A stretch of DNA of 64,000 nucleotides, from assembly GCA_017942165.1 (NCBI GenBank), contig JAGKSB010000002.1, positions 62,001 through 126,000 of the forward strand. The letters run 5' to 3'. The notes below the pieces were generated by a model. That model was not told where the DNA came from. It did not search any database and worked only from the letters and a program-made list of their open reading frames with translations. Shown one piece after another: positions 42,558-51,109 of the stretch (position 1 is the stretch's first letter; every line of letters starts with the position of its first letter). The translations under genes were made by a program, and so were the position numbers. The stretch comes from Rhinopithecimicrobium faecis. Lineage in GTDB: Bacteria > Bacteroidota > Bacteroidia > Sphingobacteriales > Sphingobacteriaceae.

Positions 42558-43955
42558 CTATTTTAAAACGATTTTTCCATAGAAATAATTAGTTGGAGCC
42601 CCTTTCACTGACAGACCTCCAAAAGTTCTGTAGAGCGGATCACCTTCTAAAACTTCCGTAGGTAACCACGAAGCTACAAACGTTCGATTCGTTAAGTAAG
42701 GTAATAGATATTGCTCAAAAGCAGCTAGGAAAGCTGGAGATTGACCATTGTTGTACGTGGTTCCAGTTCCCTCAGGAATTGATTTAGTAAATACAACCTC
42801 TCCAGAAATAGCATTTATCGTTAGCTTGAAGTTATAATCGAAATTGACAACTCCTCCAGTACTACTTGTCGTACTAGCACGTAATACAACATTAGAAGCA
42901 TTCGTGAAAATAAATTGTAAATACTGAGGTGTATAGCCCGCCGCTTTCATAACATTAGAATAGTTCGTAAAGATTGTATTGAAAGACGTCGACGACCCAT
43001 AGGTTGTATGATAGCTCGCTGTAGGCGTAATGGTTAAGGTGTTAACTTTATTATTCAATAACCAAATTGGGAGTGTCTGCGTTAAATCTGCAGGATCTTT
43101 TACACCATATCCCGCTTTAATGGATCGTTGTACCTCCGCTTGTAAGGCCGCAAAGTCAATTCCAAAGAATGACTTAAAGTAATCTTTCACGATTTTCTCC
43201 TTTTGTTGCAGCTTAACTTTCCCTGCAGGAGTCGTGGAGAATAGGTAATTGTCAAACCAAACTTGTCCTTCTACCAATAAATGTGCTGTCATCTCAGCAA
43301 AATCTTCTCCAAATGAGCTACGCGCATATTGTGAAATAAATCCTAATTCCTTCGCAAGTGCGGCCGTATTTGCAGCGCCTGTCCAATCCGCTGTATAGTC
43401 GGCTTTAGAGATAAGCTCAAAGTCAGGTGGAATAAGGATATTCTGATTGATAATATGTGTAAATTCATGGTGAATAGTTCGTACACGACGACGAATATTC
43501 TCCCCATTACTATTATCCAATGTATTTAAATCATACAGTACTACCCGACGGCCTCCATCAGCGGTACCTAAGGTGACTGATCCATTGGTATTATAGGATG
43601 TTGATCCATATAAAACAAACTGCTTCGGGGTAAACTTTTTAATAAAAGTAGGCCCAGCAATCTTCTCATAAGGCTTTAAAAACAGCTCTAATACCATCTC
43701 CATTGTTGGCTGCACCTTATCGAGGGCTACAGGAGAGATATCTTTGGAAACATCTGTTAAGTTGCGTTCGAAGCGGTAAACAACTTCAATATTGTAGGGA
43801 TCTGTAATATTCGTACCTATCCATTTATCGATAGGTCCAGGAATATAATCGTCTGCATTTAGTTTTGTCAAATCGACCTCTAAATTTTCTGTTTTACTAC
43901 AAGAACCTAAGATCAGTACAGCAGAAACAAAAGCATATAAAATATTTTTTTTCAT
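42558..43955 (-). CDS. Zinc metallohydrolase lipoprotein with C-terminal extension, module 1
   Basis: A 465-aa lipoprotein (lipobox LGSC, Cys19). Residues 20-285 match the module 2 metallohydrolase: 'PYNIEVVYRFERNLTDVSKDISP', zinc motif H163-E164-F-T-H167, and 'GEDFAEMTAHLLVEGQVWFDN' with a probable Glu ligand near 221. Residues 285-465 form an extra domain absent from the module 2 protein; it starts after 'GYGVKDPADL' and has repeated beta-strand patterns ('YNFKLTINAISGEVVFTKS', 'NYFYGKIVLK'). By eye this tail resembles the C-terminal half of DUF4302 proteins. The enzyme should act outside the cell on material about to be imported. Confidence 0.87.
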   Translation of the reverse strand: MKKNILYAFVSAVLILGSCSKTENLEVDLTKLNADDYIPGPIDKWIGTNITDPYNIEVVYRFERNLTDVSKDISPVALDKVQPTMEMVLELFLKPYEKIAGPTFIKKFTPKQFVLYGSTSYNTNGSVTLGTADGGRRVVLYDLNTLDNSNGENIRRRVRTIHHEFTHIINQNILIPPDFELISKADYTADWTGAANTAALAKELGFISQYARSSFGEDFAEMTAHLLVEGQVWFDNYLFSTTPAGKVKLQQKEKIVKDYFKSFFGIDFAALQAEVQRSIKAGYGVKDPADLTQTLPIWLLNNKVNTLTITPTASYHTTYGSSTSFNTIFTNYSNVMKAAGYTPQYLQFIFTNASNVVLRASTTSSTGGVVNFDYNFKLTINAISGEVVFTKSIPEGTGTTYNNGQSPAFLAAFEQYLLPYLTNRTFVASWLPTEVLEGDPLYRTFGGLSVKGAPTNYFYGKIVLK

Positions 43956-43969
43956 AATAAAGGTGCTAA

Positions 43970-45448
43970 TTATCTTGGATTTAGTTCTACGCCTGCGATG
44001 ACAGCTTCTTGTGGAATTTGGAACATACGACGGTTATCTTCAGGTGCCAATGTTTCAAAAGTCTCTGCCCCTTTCACATCTACGAAATTATGTACCGAAG
44101 GAATACGATGTCTTAACATATCAAACCAACGCATACCAATTCCCATAAAAGCTACTTGCTTAAACTGTAACACCGTTTTAATCAAGGCTTCTTTATCATC
44201 TGTGACCTTAAAGAAATCTTTCGATTTATCAACTGTTACAGCATGTGATGCAGGGTTATAATTGTTGATACGAACGGAAGCAAATTGGTTTAAATCATTT
44301 ACTGCCGCGGAGCTGTTACCCATCTGCGCATAAGCTTCTGCACGGTTAACTAAAGCTTCATCTGCAATAAATAAAGGCATCATAATATATGGATAACCAA
44401 TACCCGCAGCCACGTTTGAATAATGGAAATACTCTTTGAAGAAGTAAACCGTATAATTATTATCAGACCAACTGATTCCTTTATTATAGAAAGGAGCGCC
44501 AGCTGCCGTGGTCGCATTATAAATCCCTTGATACTTCTGTGTTCCAAAACCATAGCGTGTCGTTCCTGAGGAATTACTACGTTGATAAACAGAATAGGTT
44601 TCTGAGAGCAATAAATTATAGTTTTTATCCGAATTTGTCATCGCAGCTAAGAACTCTGCAACGGTATAATTACGGATGGTAGAATTCCAAGGTTGCAGGT
44701 TATTTGTAAAATCCCCAGCAGGGAATATTTCATTTGCTGCAGTAATCACTTTTGCCCATTCACCCGTAAATAAATAGAATCTACTCGCGAATGCATTCGC
44801 TGAAGAATAGTTGAAATGATATTTCGGAACATCCCATTTTCCACCCCTTAATAAGGGAAGACCTTCCTCTAAATCTTTTTTGATCTGCTCATATACGGAA
44901 GCTACAGTGCCACGCGAATATTTAGCCAAGGAAACAGTCTCAGGCTTCGTAACATAAGGAATACCTGGAGAGTCATTGGCTTTACCGATTTCATAAGCTT
45001 TGGCAAAAAACTGAACTAGCATAAAGTGAGCGTAAGCGCGTGCAACTAACGCTTCTCCCTTATAAGCTTTCGCTTCCTCCTCTAAACCAAACTCCTCAAT
45101 AGAGGCTAACGCTTGATTTGCCGCAGAAATAGCTTCATAACATCCATTCCAATATTGAGTAGGTGTATTATTTCCATTATCGGTAATATCACGCCAGTAA
45201 TAAAGGCTTAAATAAGGATCTGAATTATGTCCCGTAGCAGGGCCTTTATCCATTACATTATCAGAGTATGTTTCTGCCATAGCCAAGTAGTTATAACTCG
45301 GATATGCCGTAGTGACCAAAGAAGCGACTTTATCAGCAGTATTAATTTCTGCACGCATATCCGGATTCTTATCTAAATATTTCTCACAAGAGCTTAAGGA
45401 AAATAAGAGGGTGCTTGCAGCTATATAGTATTTTATATTTCTTTTCAT
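43970..45448 (-). CDS. RagB/SusD family lipoprotein, module 1
   Basis: A 492-aa SusD-like lipoprotein (lipobox SLSSC, Cys22; 'EKYLDKNPDMRAEINT'). 'WNGCYEAISAANQALASIEE', 'YKGEALVARAYAHFMLVQFFA' and the C-terminal 'VLQFKQVAFMGIGMRWFDMLRHRIPSVH...GVELNPR' are family signatures. It forms the capturing lid of the SusC transporter encoded 11 bp upstream. The sequence is paralogous to the module 2 SusD, with shared blocks such as 'GTVASVYE' and 'VPKYHF'. The base composition here is visibly more A+T-rich than in the module 2 copy. Confidence 0.93.
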   Translation of the reverse strand: MKRNIKYYIAASTLLFSLSSCEKYLDKNPDMRAEINTADKVASLVTTAYPSYNYLAMAETYSDNVMDKGPATGHNSDPYLSLYYWRDITDNGNNTPTQYWNGCYEAISAANQALASIEEFGLEEEAKAYKGEALVARAYAHFMLVQFFAKAYEIGKANDSPGIPYVTKPETVSLAKYSRGTVASVYEQIKKDLEEGLPLLRGGKWDVPKYHFNYSSANAFASRFYLFTGEWAKVITAANEIFPAGDFTNNLQPWNSTIRNYTVAEFLAAMTNSDKNYNLLLSETYSVYQRSNSSGTTRYGFGTQKYQGIYNATTAAGAPFYNKGISWSDNNYTVYFFKEYFHYSNVAAGIGYPYIMMPLFIADEALVNRAEAYAQMGNSSAAVNDLNQFASVRINNYNPASHAVTVDKSKDFFKVTDDKEALIKTVLQFKQVAFMGIGMRWFDMLRHRIPSVHNFVDVKGAETFETLAPEDNRRMFQIPQEAVIAGVELNPR

Positions 45449-45459
45449 GTTGTTAACTA

Positions 45460-48400
45460 TTAAAATCCAACTTTTAGGGATAAGGTGTACTGTCTAGGTA
45501 CAGGCATTGCTACCCCACCGTTATTAAAGAATTCCGGATCTGCACCATTTAACTTTTTATCCGAATATAATAGAGCGACATTATTTCCTACTAAAGCAAT
45601 TTGTGCTGAAGTCATCTTTAAGCGTTCTAAGATTGATTTTGGTAATTGATAAGAAATGGAAATATTCTTTAACCTAATAAAATCTCCTTTTGCAACACGC
45701 TCTGTCGAATAATTGTAGGCATTATACGGATACGTAGCTGAAACTTTAGAGCCATCAGCACGCAATACTAAATTGTCATTAGAGAATTTATCTAATAGCG
45801 CTGGGATATTGGTGAATTGCTCATCTCCAGGCATTAACCAACGATTTGTCATGTCCTTAGACATCGCTGTCATATCATTATAGGACGCAGCATACGTAGG
45901 TTGCAAACGGACAAAGTTCCCTGTAGCAAAGGTAAATAACGCAGAGATGGAGAAATTTTTATAGCCAAACTGGTTAAAAAAACCACCCGTAAGCGTTGGA
46001 TCTACAGGGCCATGGTATTTAAGAAATTCCGTTTTGTCGTCTTGCAAATATAAATAGGTATCCTTTTTACCATCTGTACCAACATAGGTTGGATATCCAT
46101 AGGCAGGATCTAAACCATCAAATTGAATAGAATATAAGCCACGTTGTGAATAGCCTTTTTTTGCAGCTCCTTCGGCACGCACGAGATTCCATATATTAGG
46201 ATCTACTTCCAATTTGGTAACTTCGTTTTTATTTAGGCCGAAGTTAAATTGCGTTCTCCAACGGAAGCCATCCGTTTTACGAATGGGAGATCCACCAATG
46301 GTTAACTCAACCCCATGGGCTTTCATTTCACCATAGTTAGCCAATTTTGTAAATTGACCACCGATACCAGAAGTACGTAAGGCTCCGATTAAGTCGAATA
46401 TATTTCGCTTGTACCAATCGAAGGTAACATCGACCTTATTATTAAAAAATGATAAATCAGCACCGAAGTTTAGCTCATATAACTTCTCCCATGTTAACTC
46501 AGAGTTCTCTAAACTAGATATATATATCGCCCCTTCTTTTTCATTTTCATATGGTCTATACGTTACCCGATTGTAATAAACGGCTTTAGAATTCGTCGCA
46601 TTTCCTAAACTCGCTACTAATCCATAAGTACCACGCACACGCGCTGAAGAAATAATGCTTTCAGGGATTTGGAAGAATTCTTCTTGATCAATATTCCATG
46701 CTCCGGATACGTTCCATGTTGGCAACCAACGGGCTGTTTTTGACTTACCCATTAGATTGGAACCATCATAACGAACGGTACCATTCAGTGAGTATTTTTC
46801 TTTAAAAGAGTAGGCTACACGTCCCATGGCAGCAACAAAGCGATCATATGAATAGGACATGCCAAAATAAGGTTCTCCACCTTCAATTAATTTTTTAAAA
46901 TAACGATAGTTTGGATTAACTAGACCTCCATTTTCATACTGATAGCCAATTCCCTGATAATTTGAATTTTGTCTATCTGTATAGCGAATTTCCATGGATC
47001 CAAAGACATTAAGACGGTGATCTTTAGCGAAGGTATTATCATATTCTAAATTCTGTCTAAAATAGTAGTTTTTAATACTATTTACCGTAGAATTGAAAAA
47101 CCCTCCTTCTGGAAGAACCACTAAGGGTGGATCATTTGGAAAATCAGGATCATTATAGAGATTGATATTTCCATCAGCAATCGTAGCATCCCCATTAGCA
47201 CGGAAAGAGCCGGCCATATTAGAACCTTCTTTCACGTAATGTTGACGGTTTGTATTGGCAAATCGGTAAGCTCCATCTAAGGAATAAGTTAATGTTGGAA
47301 TAATTTTGTATTTCAATCCCCCCTGTACTTTGAAGTCAATCATCTGTAGAGTTAAATAGTTATTATCTAACTCATTCAAGATATTAAAAGGCGCATAATT
47401 ACGTACAAAATACTCTAAATCACCATCTTCCGTATAAGGCGTAATCAGGCGACTGCTATTTAAAGCATATGAGTAAGGGTTAATATCAAAATCACGAGAA
47501 TACTGTCCGTAAACAGGGTCTGAGGCACGCGTTAAAGTCCCTGGTGTACGTTGGTCACGTACAGAACCATTTGCTAATACCTCAATGCTTAGCTTATCAT
47601 TTAGTTTTAAGTTATTTCTAAAATTTGCTGTATAACGCTTCACATTATCACCGATAGTCTGTCCATTATCAGATGTCAAACTTGTAGAGAAATAGGTCTG
47701 TGAACGCGAAGTCCCAGAGTTGATACTTACAGAATGCTCTTGTAATAAAGAGTTCTTAAATAAGACATCAAACCAATCGGTATTTGATTTCGCATAGCGC
47801 GATAGGAAATTTAAACGCTCCTCTTTGGTATTTTTTAATCCAAAGGTATTTGTAGTCTCATCATAGTCGTACATCATATTGTACATCTTATAGAAAATAC
47901 CTCCATCTTTAGAACGCGATACAGAAGAGTGGTTGAAATAACCTTTATTTTCCAATTCTAACATCACTGACATCTGTTCTGCCGAGTTCATGATATCGAA
48001 TTGATCATAATTAGGTTTTAAATAGGTTGTAAAGGTTCCCGAATAGTTTACATTGGGCTTGCCATCTGTATTTCTTCCCTTTTTGGTATTCACGACGATT
48101 ACCCCATTCATCGCACGTGCTCCGTACATTGCCGTTGCTGCAGCATCTTTTAAGATGGTAAACGACTCAATATCATCGGGATTCAATCCCGCTACAGAAG
48201 ACCCGATTAGCGTATTGGCATCTCCAGTAGATAACGCTTCATTGGAAATATTTACCACATCCTCCAAGATAATACCATCCACTACCCATAGTGGTTTGTT
48301 ATCTCCGGAAAGAGATGTCGCTCCACGAACGCGGATTTTAGGCGCAGCGCCAAAAGTTCCAGATACGTTTTGTACAGAAACCCCTGCCACTTGACCTTCT

Positions 48401-49164
48401 AACATACGCGATACATCAGGTACTCCAGCACGCTCAGCATCTTTCGCTAACACTTTAGATGTTGCTCCAGTAAATAATTTTCGGTCTAAATTCTGATAAC
48501 CTGTATTAACGATTTCAACCTCTGCAAGCTGCTGGCTAGCGGCGCTTAACACGATAGAGATTGTGTTTCGTGAGGAAACAGGCACTTCCTTGGATTGGTA
48601 GCCCATAAAAGTGACAACTAGTATCGCATTCTCTTTAGCATTAATCTTAAATGTACCATTTGAGGCAGTCGAAGTTGACACAGCGCTTCCCTTAACAGTC
48701 ACGGAGGCCCCTGAAAGGGCTTTTCCTTGCTCATCCCGAATAACTCCTGACACAGCCTCCTGAAGGGATACTGAAGTGGCAGCTACATCTATATGTTTCT
48801 TAGCACCTATACTAACTGTTCCAGCGATGACCTTATATGAAATATTTGATTTCTTAGCGACAGCCGTTAGCGCTTCTTCAAGGTTTACGTTTGTTAAGTC
48901 GATATCTATAGCTGGGGATTTACTGAGAATCTCGTCATTATAGAGAAATCGGTGTTTTGTCTGTTTAGAAAATTCTTCGAATACTTTATTCAATTTAGCT
49001 TTTCTGAAAGACACGGAAATATGCTGTGAAAATCCGTCAGCATGAACGGCCCCCACAAAACACAACACAAGAAATAACGTAATTTTCATAATTACAATTG
49101 TTTTGAGAAAAACAGTGTTTTTTAAATGTCGAATCCTTTTTAGGTCAACTGATTTGTTATTCAT
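45460..49164 (-). CDS. SusC/RagA family TonB-linked outer-membrane protein with STN signalling domain, module 1
   Basis: A 1234-aa protein. After a long signal sequence (to about residue 43) comes a secretin/TonB short N-terminal (STN) domain (residues 46-110, 'LNKVFEEFSKQTKHRFLYNDEIL...VNLEEALTAVAKKSNISYKV'). Next are a carboxypeptidase-D-like domain (about 130-210, 'GVIRDEQGKALSGASVTVKGS'), the plug with 'RMLEGQVAGVSVQNVSG' and a barrel ending 'PRQYTLSLKVGF'. The STN domain touches the FecR anti-sigma factor in known systems, so this SusC probably reports substrate capture. I chose the ATG at 49164; the frame continues upstream to 49203. A hairpin at 49216-49247 separates it from fecR. Confidence 0.93.
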   Translation of the reverse strand: MNNKSVDLKRIRHLKNTVFLKTIVIMKITLFLVLCFVGAVHADGFSQHISVSFRKAKLNKVFEEFSKQTKHRFLYNDEILSKSPAIDIDLTNVNLEEALTAVAKKSNISYKVIAGTVSIGAKKHIDVAATSVSLQEAVSGVIRDEQGKALSGASVTVKGSAVSTSTASNGTFKINAKENAILVVTFMGYQSKEVPVSSRNTISIVLSAASQQLAEVEIVNTGYQNLDRKLFTGATSKVLAKDAERAGVPDVSRMLEGQVAGVSVQNVSGTFGAAPKIRVRGATSLSGDNKPLWVVDGIILEDVVNISNEALSTGDANTLIGSSVAGLNPDDIESFTILKDAAATAMYGARAMNGVIVVNTKKGRNTDGKPNVNYSGTFTTYLKPNYDQFDIMNSAEQMSVMLELENKGYFNHSSVSRSKDGGIFYKMYNMMYDYDETTNTFGLKNTKEERLNFLSRYAKSNTDWFDVLFKNSLLQEHSVSINSGTSRSQTYFSTSLTSDNGQTIGDNVKRYTANFRNNLKLNDKLSIEVLANGSVRDQRTPGTLTRASDPVYGQYSRDFDINPYSYALNSSRLITPYTEDGDLEYFVRNYAPFNILNELDNNYLTLQMIDFKVQGGLKYKIIPTLTYSLDGAYRFANTNRQHYVKEGSNMAGSFRANGDATIADGNINLYNDPDFPNDPPLVVLPEGGFFNSTVNSIKNYYFRQNLEYDNTFAKDHRLNVFGSMEIRYTDRQNSNYQGIGYQYENGGLVNPNYRYFKKLIEGGEPYFGMSYSYDRFVAAMGRVAYSFKEKYSLNGTVRYDGSNLMGKSKTARWLPTWNVSGAWNIDQEEFFQIPESIISSARVRGTYGLVASLGNATNSKAVYYNRVTYRPYENEKEGAIYISSLENSELTWEKLYELNFGADLSFFNNKVDVTFDWYKRNIFDLIGALRTSGIGGQFTKLANYGEMKAHGVELTIGGSPIRKTDGFRWRTQFNFGLNKNEVTKLEVDPNIWNLVRAEGAAKKGYSQRGLYSIQFDGLDPAYGYPTYVGTDGKKDTYLYLQDDKTEFLKYHGPVDPTLTGGFFNQFGYKNFSISALFTFATGNFVRLQPTYAASYNDMTAMSKDMTNRWLMPGDEQFTNIPALLDKFSNDNLVLRADGSKVSATYPYNAYNYSTERVAKGDFIRLKNISISYQLPKSILERLKMTSAQIALVGNNVALLYSDKKLNGADPEFFNNGGVAMPVPRQYTLSLKVGF

Positions 49165-49215
49165 ATATTTGAATATTAGGTAATAAAATAATTGGGTTCT
49201 CACTCATTTTGCCTA

Positions 49216-49247
49216 GTAATCAGGGGTGCTGCAACACCCTTGATTAC
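49216..49247 (-). repeat. 13-bp stem-loop between fecR and the STN-SusC gene
   Basis: GTAATCAGGGGTG (49216-49228) pairs with 49235-49247 with one wobble/mismatch and a 6-nt loop. No T-run follows on the minus strand, so it is unlikely to be a full terminator; it may be an attenuator or mRNA-stability element. Confidence 0.7.
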
Positions 49248-49302
49248 ATTTTATCGGCCATTTTTCTACGTATTTTTCATTGCATACATCGGGGTTTAAT
49301 GG

Positions 49303-50475
49303 TTAATAAATTTTTTCTTTAACATATACTTTTCTCCCTTCAATGCGGAAGGAATAGCGACTTACAAAACTGAGCATCTCTAGAACTTCGGTCAGGTTTG
49401 CCTGTCTACTTACATAGCCTGTCAAGGATGATTTCGTGGATAGTTTATAATTCTTGTCGTAGATCACTTCAATATCATACCAGCGTGATATTTGCGGCAT
49501 AATCTCTTCCAATTGGTCTGACTTAAAATAAAATTCATTTTCTTTCCATGCTGCAATTTTTGCGGTATCTACCTTGGAAACATCAATTGAGTGATTAGAA
49601 ATAACCCCCATCTGTCCAGGATAAATACGTACACTTTGTTGATTTGAATGCAGATTAACAGCCCCCTCTAAGAGAGTAGCTTTCAGTTGATTACTATAGG
49701 TATTCACATTAAAGTGCGTACCTAGCACTTCCACCATTTTCCCATTAAAATCTACTATAAATGGTTTTTTCGCATCTTTAGCCACTTCAAAATAGGCTTC
49801 GCCATCAATAAATACACGACGTTCATTACCGACAAAATTTACCGGGAATTTAAACGTTGTATTTGCATTAACCCAAACTTTTGTACCATCAGAGAGAGCA
49901 ATTTTATAGGTTCCTGCTTTCGGCACGACTAAGGTATTATAGACTAACCTTGTATGCTGTGCATCCGAATAATTGATCGAATTGCCTTCCTTTCTAATCG
50001 AAGAGCCCTGTTGATCAATAGCCGTCGCATTACTATCCATTAAGTCTATCTCCTGTCCATCAGCAAGTATTAATAAGGCTTGTTCCTTGCCTGCTCTAAT
50101 ATCATTAACATGTCTCCCTGTGACATCGGCAATAATTTGTGTATCCACCTTTTTTGACTGTGTATAGAACCAAATAGCCGTCAGTGCAAAACATAGTATT
50201 GCCGCTGCCGCAGCCGTAAGCGCAAAAAGTGTTTTTTTGCTAGTACGCTTTTTTGTGCGAAGCTGAAGTTGCTGCCATGCCGTATCGGTATGCAGCTTTT
50301 TTAGGAAATCCATATCTTCTGATATCTTTTCCGCGTCTTTAAAAGATTCTAATAAATCATTATTTCGTCTATCGAGCTTCTTCCAATGCATAAGCTCTCC
50401 ATCCTCCTCAGGGGTGGTTTTTTTAAACAAAAATTTTTTAATTAGATCAGATATTCTTTGGTTAGTATGCTGCAT
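49303..50475 (-). CDS. FecR family anti-sigma factor
   Basis: A 390-aa inner-membrane protein. A cytoplasmic N-terminal part (residues 1-80) precedes one membrane helix (82-104, 'TLFALTAAAAAILCFALTAIWF'). The periplasmic FecR domain follows (about 185-280, 'KIALSDGTKVWVNANTTFKFPVNFVGNERRVFIDGEAYFEVAKD' and 'VLGTHFNVNTY'), then a DUF4974 domain (about 310-385, 'FYFKSDQLEEIMPQISRWYDIEV'). FecR holds the sigma factor until the STN domain of the loaded SusC signals. I chose the ATG at 50475 (MQHTNQRIS) over that at 50496. It lies 91 bp after the sigma gene, with an unusual palindrome between. Confidence 0.92.
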   Translation of the reverse strand: MQHTNQRISDLIKKFLFKKTTPEEDGELMHWKKLDRRNNDLLESFKDAEKISEDMDFLKKLHTDTAWQQLQLRTKKRTSKKTLFALTAAAAAILCFALTAIWFYTQSKKVDTQIIADVTGRHVNDIRAGKEQALLILADGQEIDLMDSNATAIDQQGSSIRKEGNSINYSDAQHTRLVYNTLVVPKAGTYKIALSDGTKVWVNANTTFKFPVNFVGNERRVFIDGEAYFEVAKDAKKPFIVDFNGKMVEVLGTHFNVNTYSNQLKATLLEGAVNLHSNQQSVRIYPGQMGVISNHSIDVSKVDTAKIAAWKENEFYFKSDQLEEIMPQISRWYDIEVIYDKNYKLSTKSSLTGYVSRQANLTEVLEMLSFVSRYSFRIEGRKVYVKEKIY

Positions 50476-50526
50476 CTTATAGATAGGATACCACAACTAG
50501 GAGAAAAGGGTGACAAGAAAATACAA

Positions 50527-50576
50527 CTATTTTTAAAAAAATGATTTTATTAAAAAAATGATTTTTTTAAAAATAG
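50527..50576. repeat. 16-bp A/T-only inverted repeat with tandem 17-bp duplication at the sigma gene stop
   Basis: CTATTTTTAAAAAAAT (50527-50542) pairs perfectly with 50561-50576. Inside are two near-identical 17-bp units (50533-50549, 50550-50566). The right arm overlaps the stop codon of the sigma factor gene. Confidence 0.8.
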
Positions 50577-51109
50577 TCGACATCCTGGAATAGCAGTAAA
50601 AAAAGCATAAAAAACTCTGGGTTGAGTTTTGTTTTTAGAATTTTTAAGGCACGCTGCTTCTGTGTCTTAACCGTATTGACAGAAATATTTTCCATTTCTG
50701 CAATTTCTAAGTTTGTAAAGCCTTCTAAATATCCCAATCGAAAGATTTCTTTGCAGGAATTAGGCATATATTTCATGGTTTCAAAAATATGCGTTATTAC
50801 TTCAGATCGAATAATATCAACTTCAATTTGCGTATCAGACGCTTCTTCAAATTTATTTTTCAACCAATAGCGTTCGACTGTTTGTTCATTACGAATTTTC
50901 TTCAATGCCGTAAATCGGATGGCTGTATATAAGAAGTTTTTAATAGCCGTTTCTTGATCATATATTTTCTCTTCTTGATCAAAATAGGAGACAAAGGCAT
51001 CCTGTACAATATCTTCAGCTAATATTGCATCTTTAGTAATTTGCCAAGCATAGTGACAAAATTGCTTATAGTATTTCCGGAAAATATATTCTTTGGAAAT
51101 TTCAGACAC
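50567..51109 (-). CDS. ECF-type RNA polymerase sigma factor
   Basis: A 180-aa sigma-70 family protein of the extracytoplasmic-function type. Region 2 carries 'ITKDAILAEDIVQDAFVSYFDQEE' (about residues 24-47) and 'AIKNFLYTAIRFTALKKIR' (the -10 and core-binding helices). Region 4 has 'MPNSCKEIFRLGYLEGFTNLEIAEMENISVNTVKTQKQRALKIL' (about 116-159), the -35 helix-turn-helix. There is no region 1 or 3. The FecR-type anti-sigma gene follows, so it should direct transcription of this uptake locus when released. It is divergent from the mrp operon across a 300-bp gap. Confidence 0.93.
   Translation of the reverse strand: MSEISKEYIFRKYYKQFCHYAWQITKDAILAEDIVQDAFVSYFDQEEKIYDQETAIKNFLYTAIRFTALKKIRNEQTVERYWLKNKFEEASDTQIEVDIIRSEVITHIFETMKYMPNSCKEIFRLGYLEGFTNLEIAEMENISVNTVKTQKQRALKILKTKLNPEFFMLFLLLFQDVDYF

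Noticed and set aside
49165..49203. Longer N-terminus for the STN-SusC
   Set aside because: The extra 13 residues precede a normal SusC start (MNNKS...); the ATG at 49164 gives the usual leader and signal peptide. The same reasoning was applied to the long frames at 15551, 36173, 50496, 58270 and 58399.
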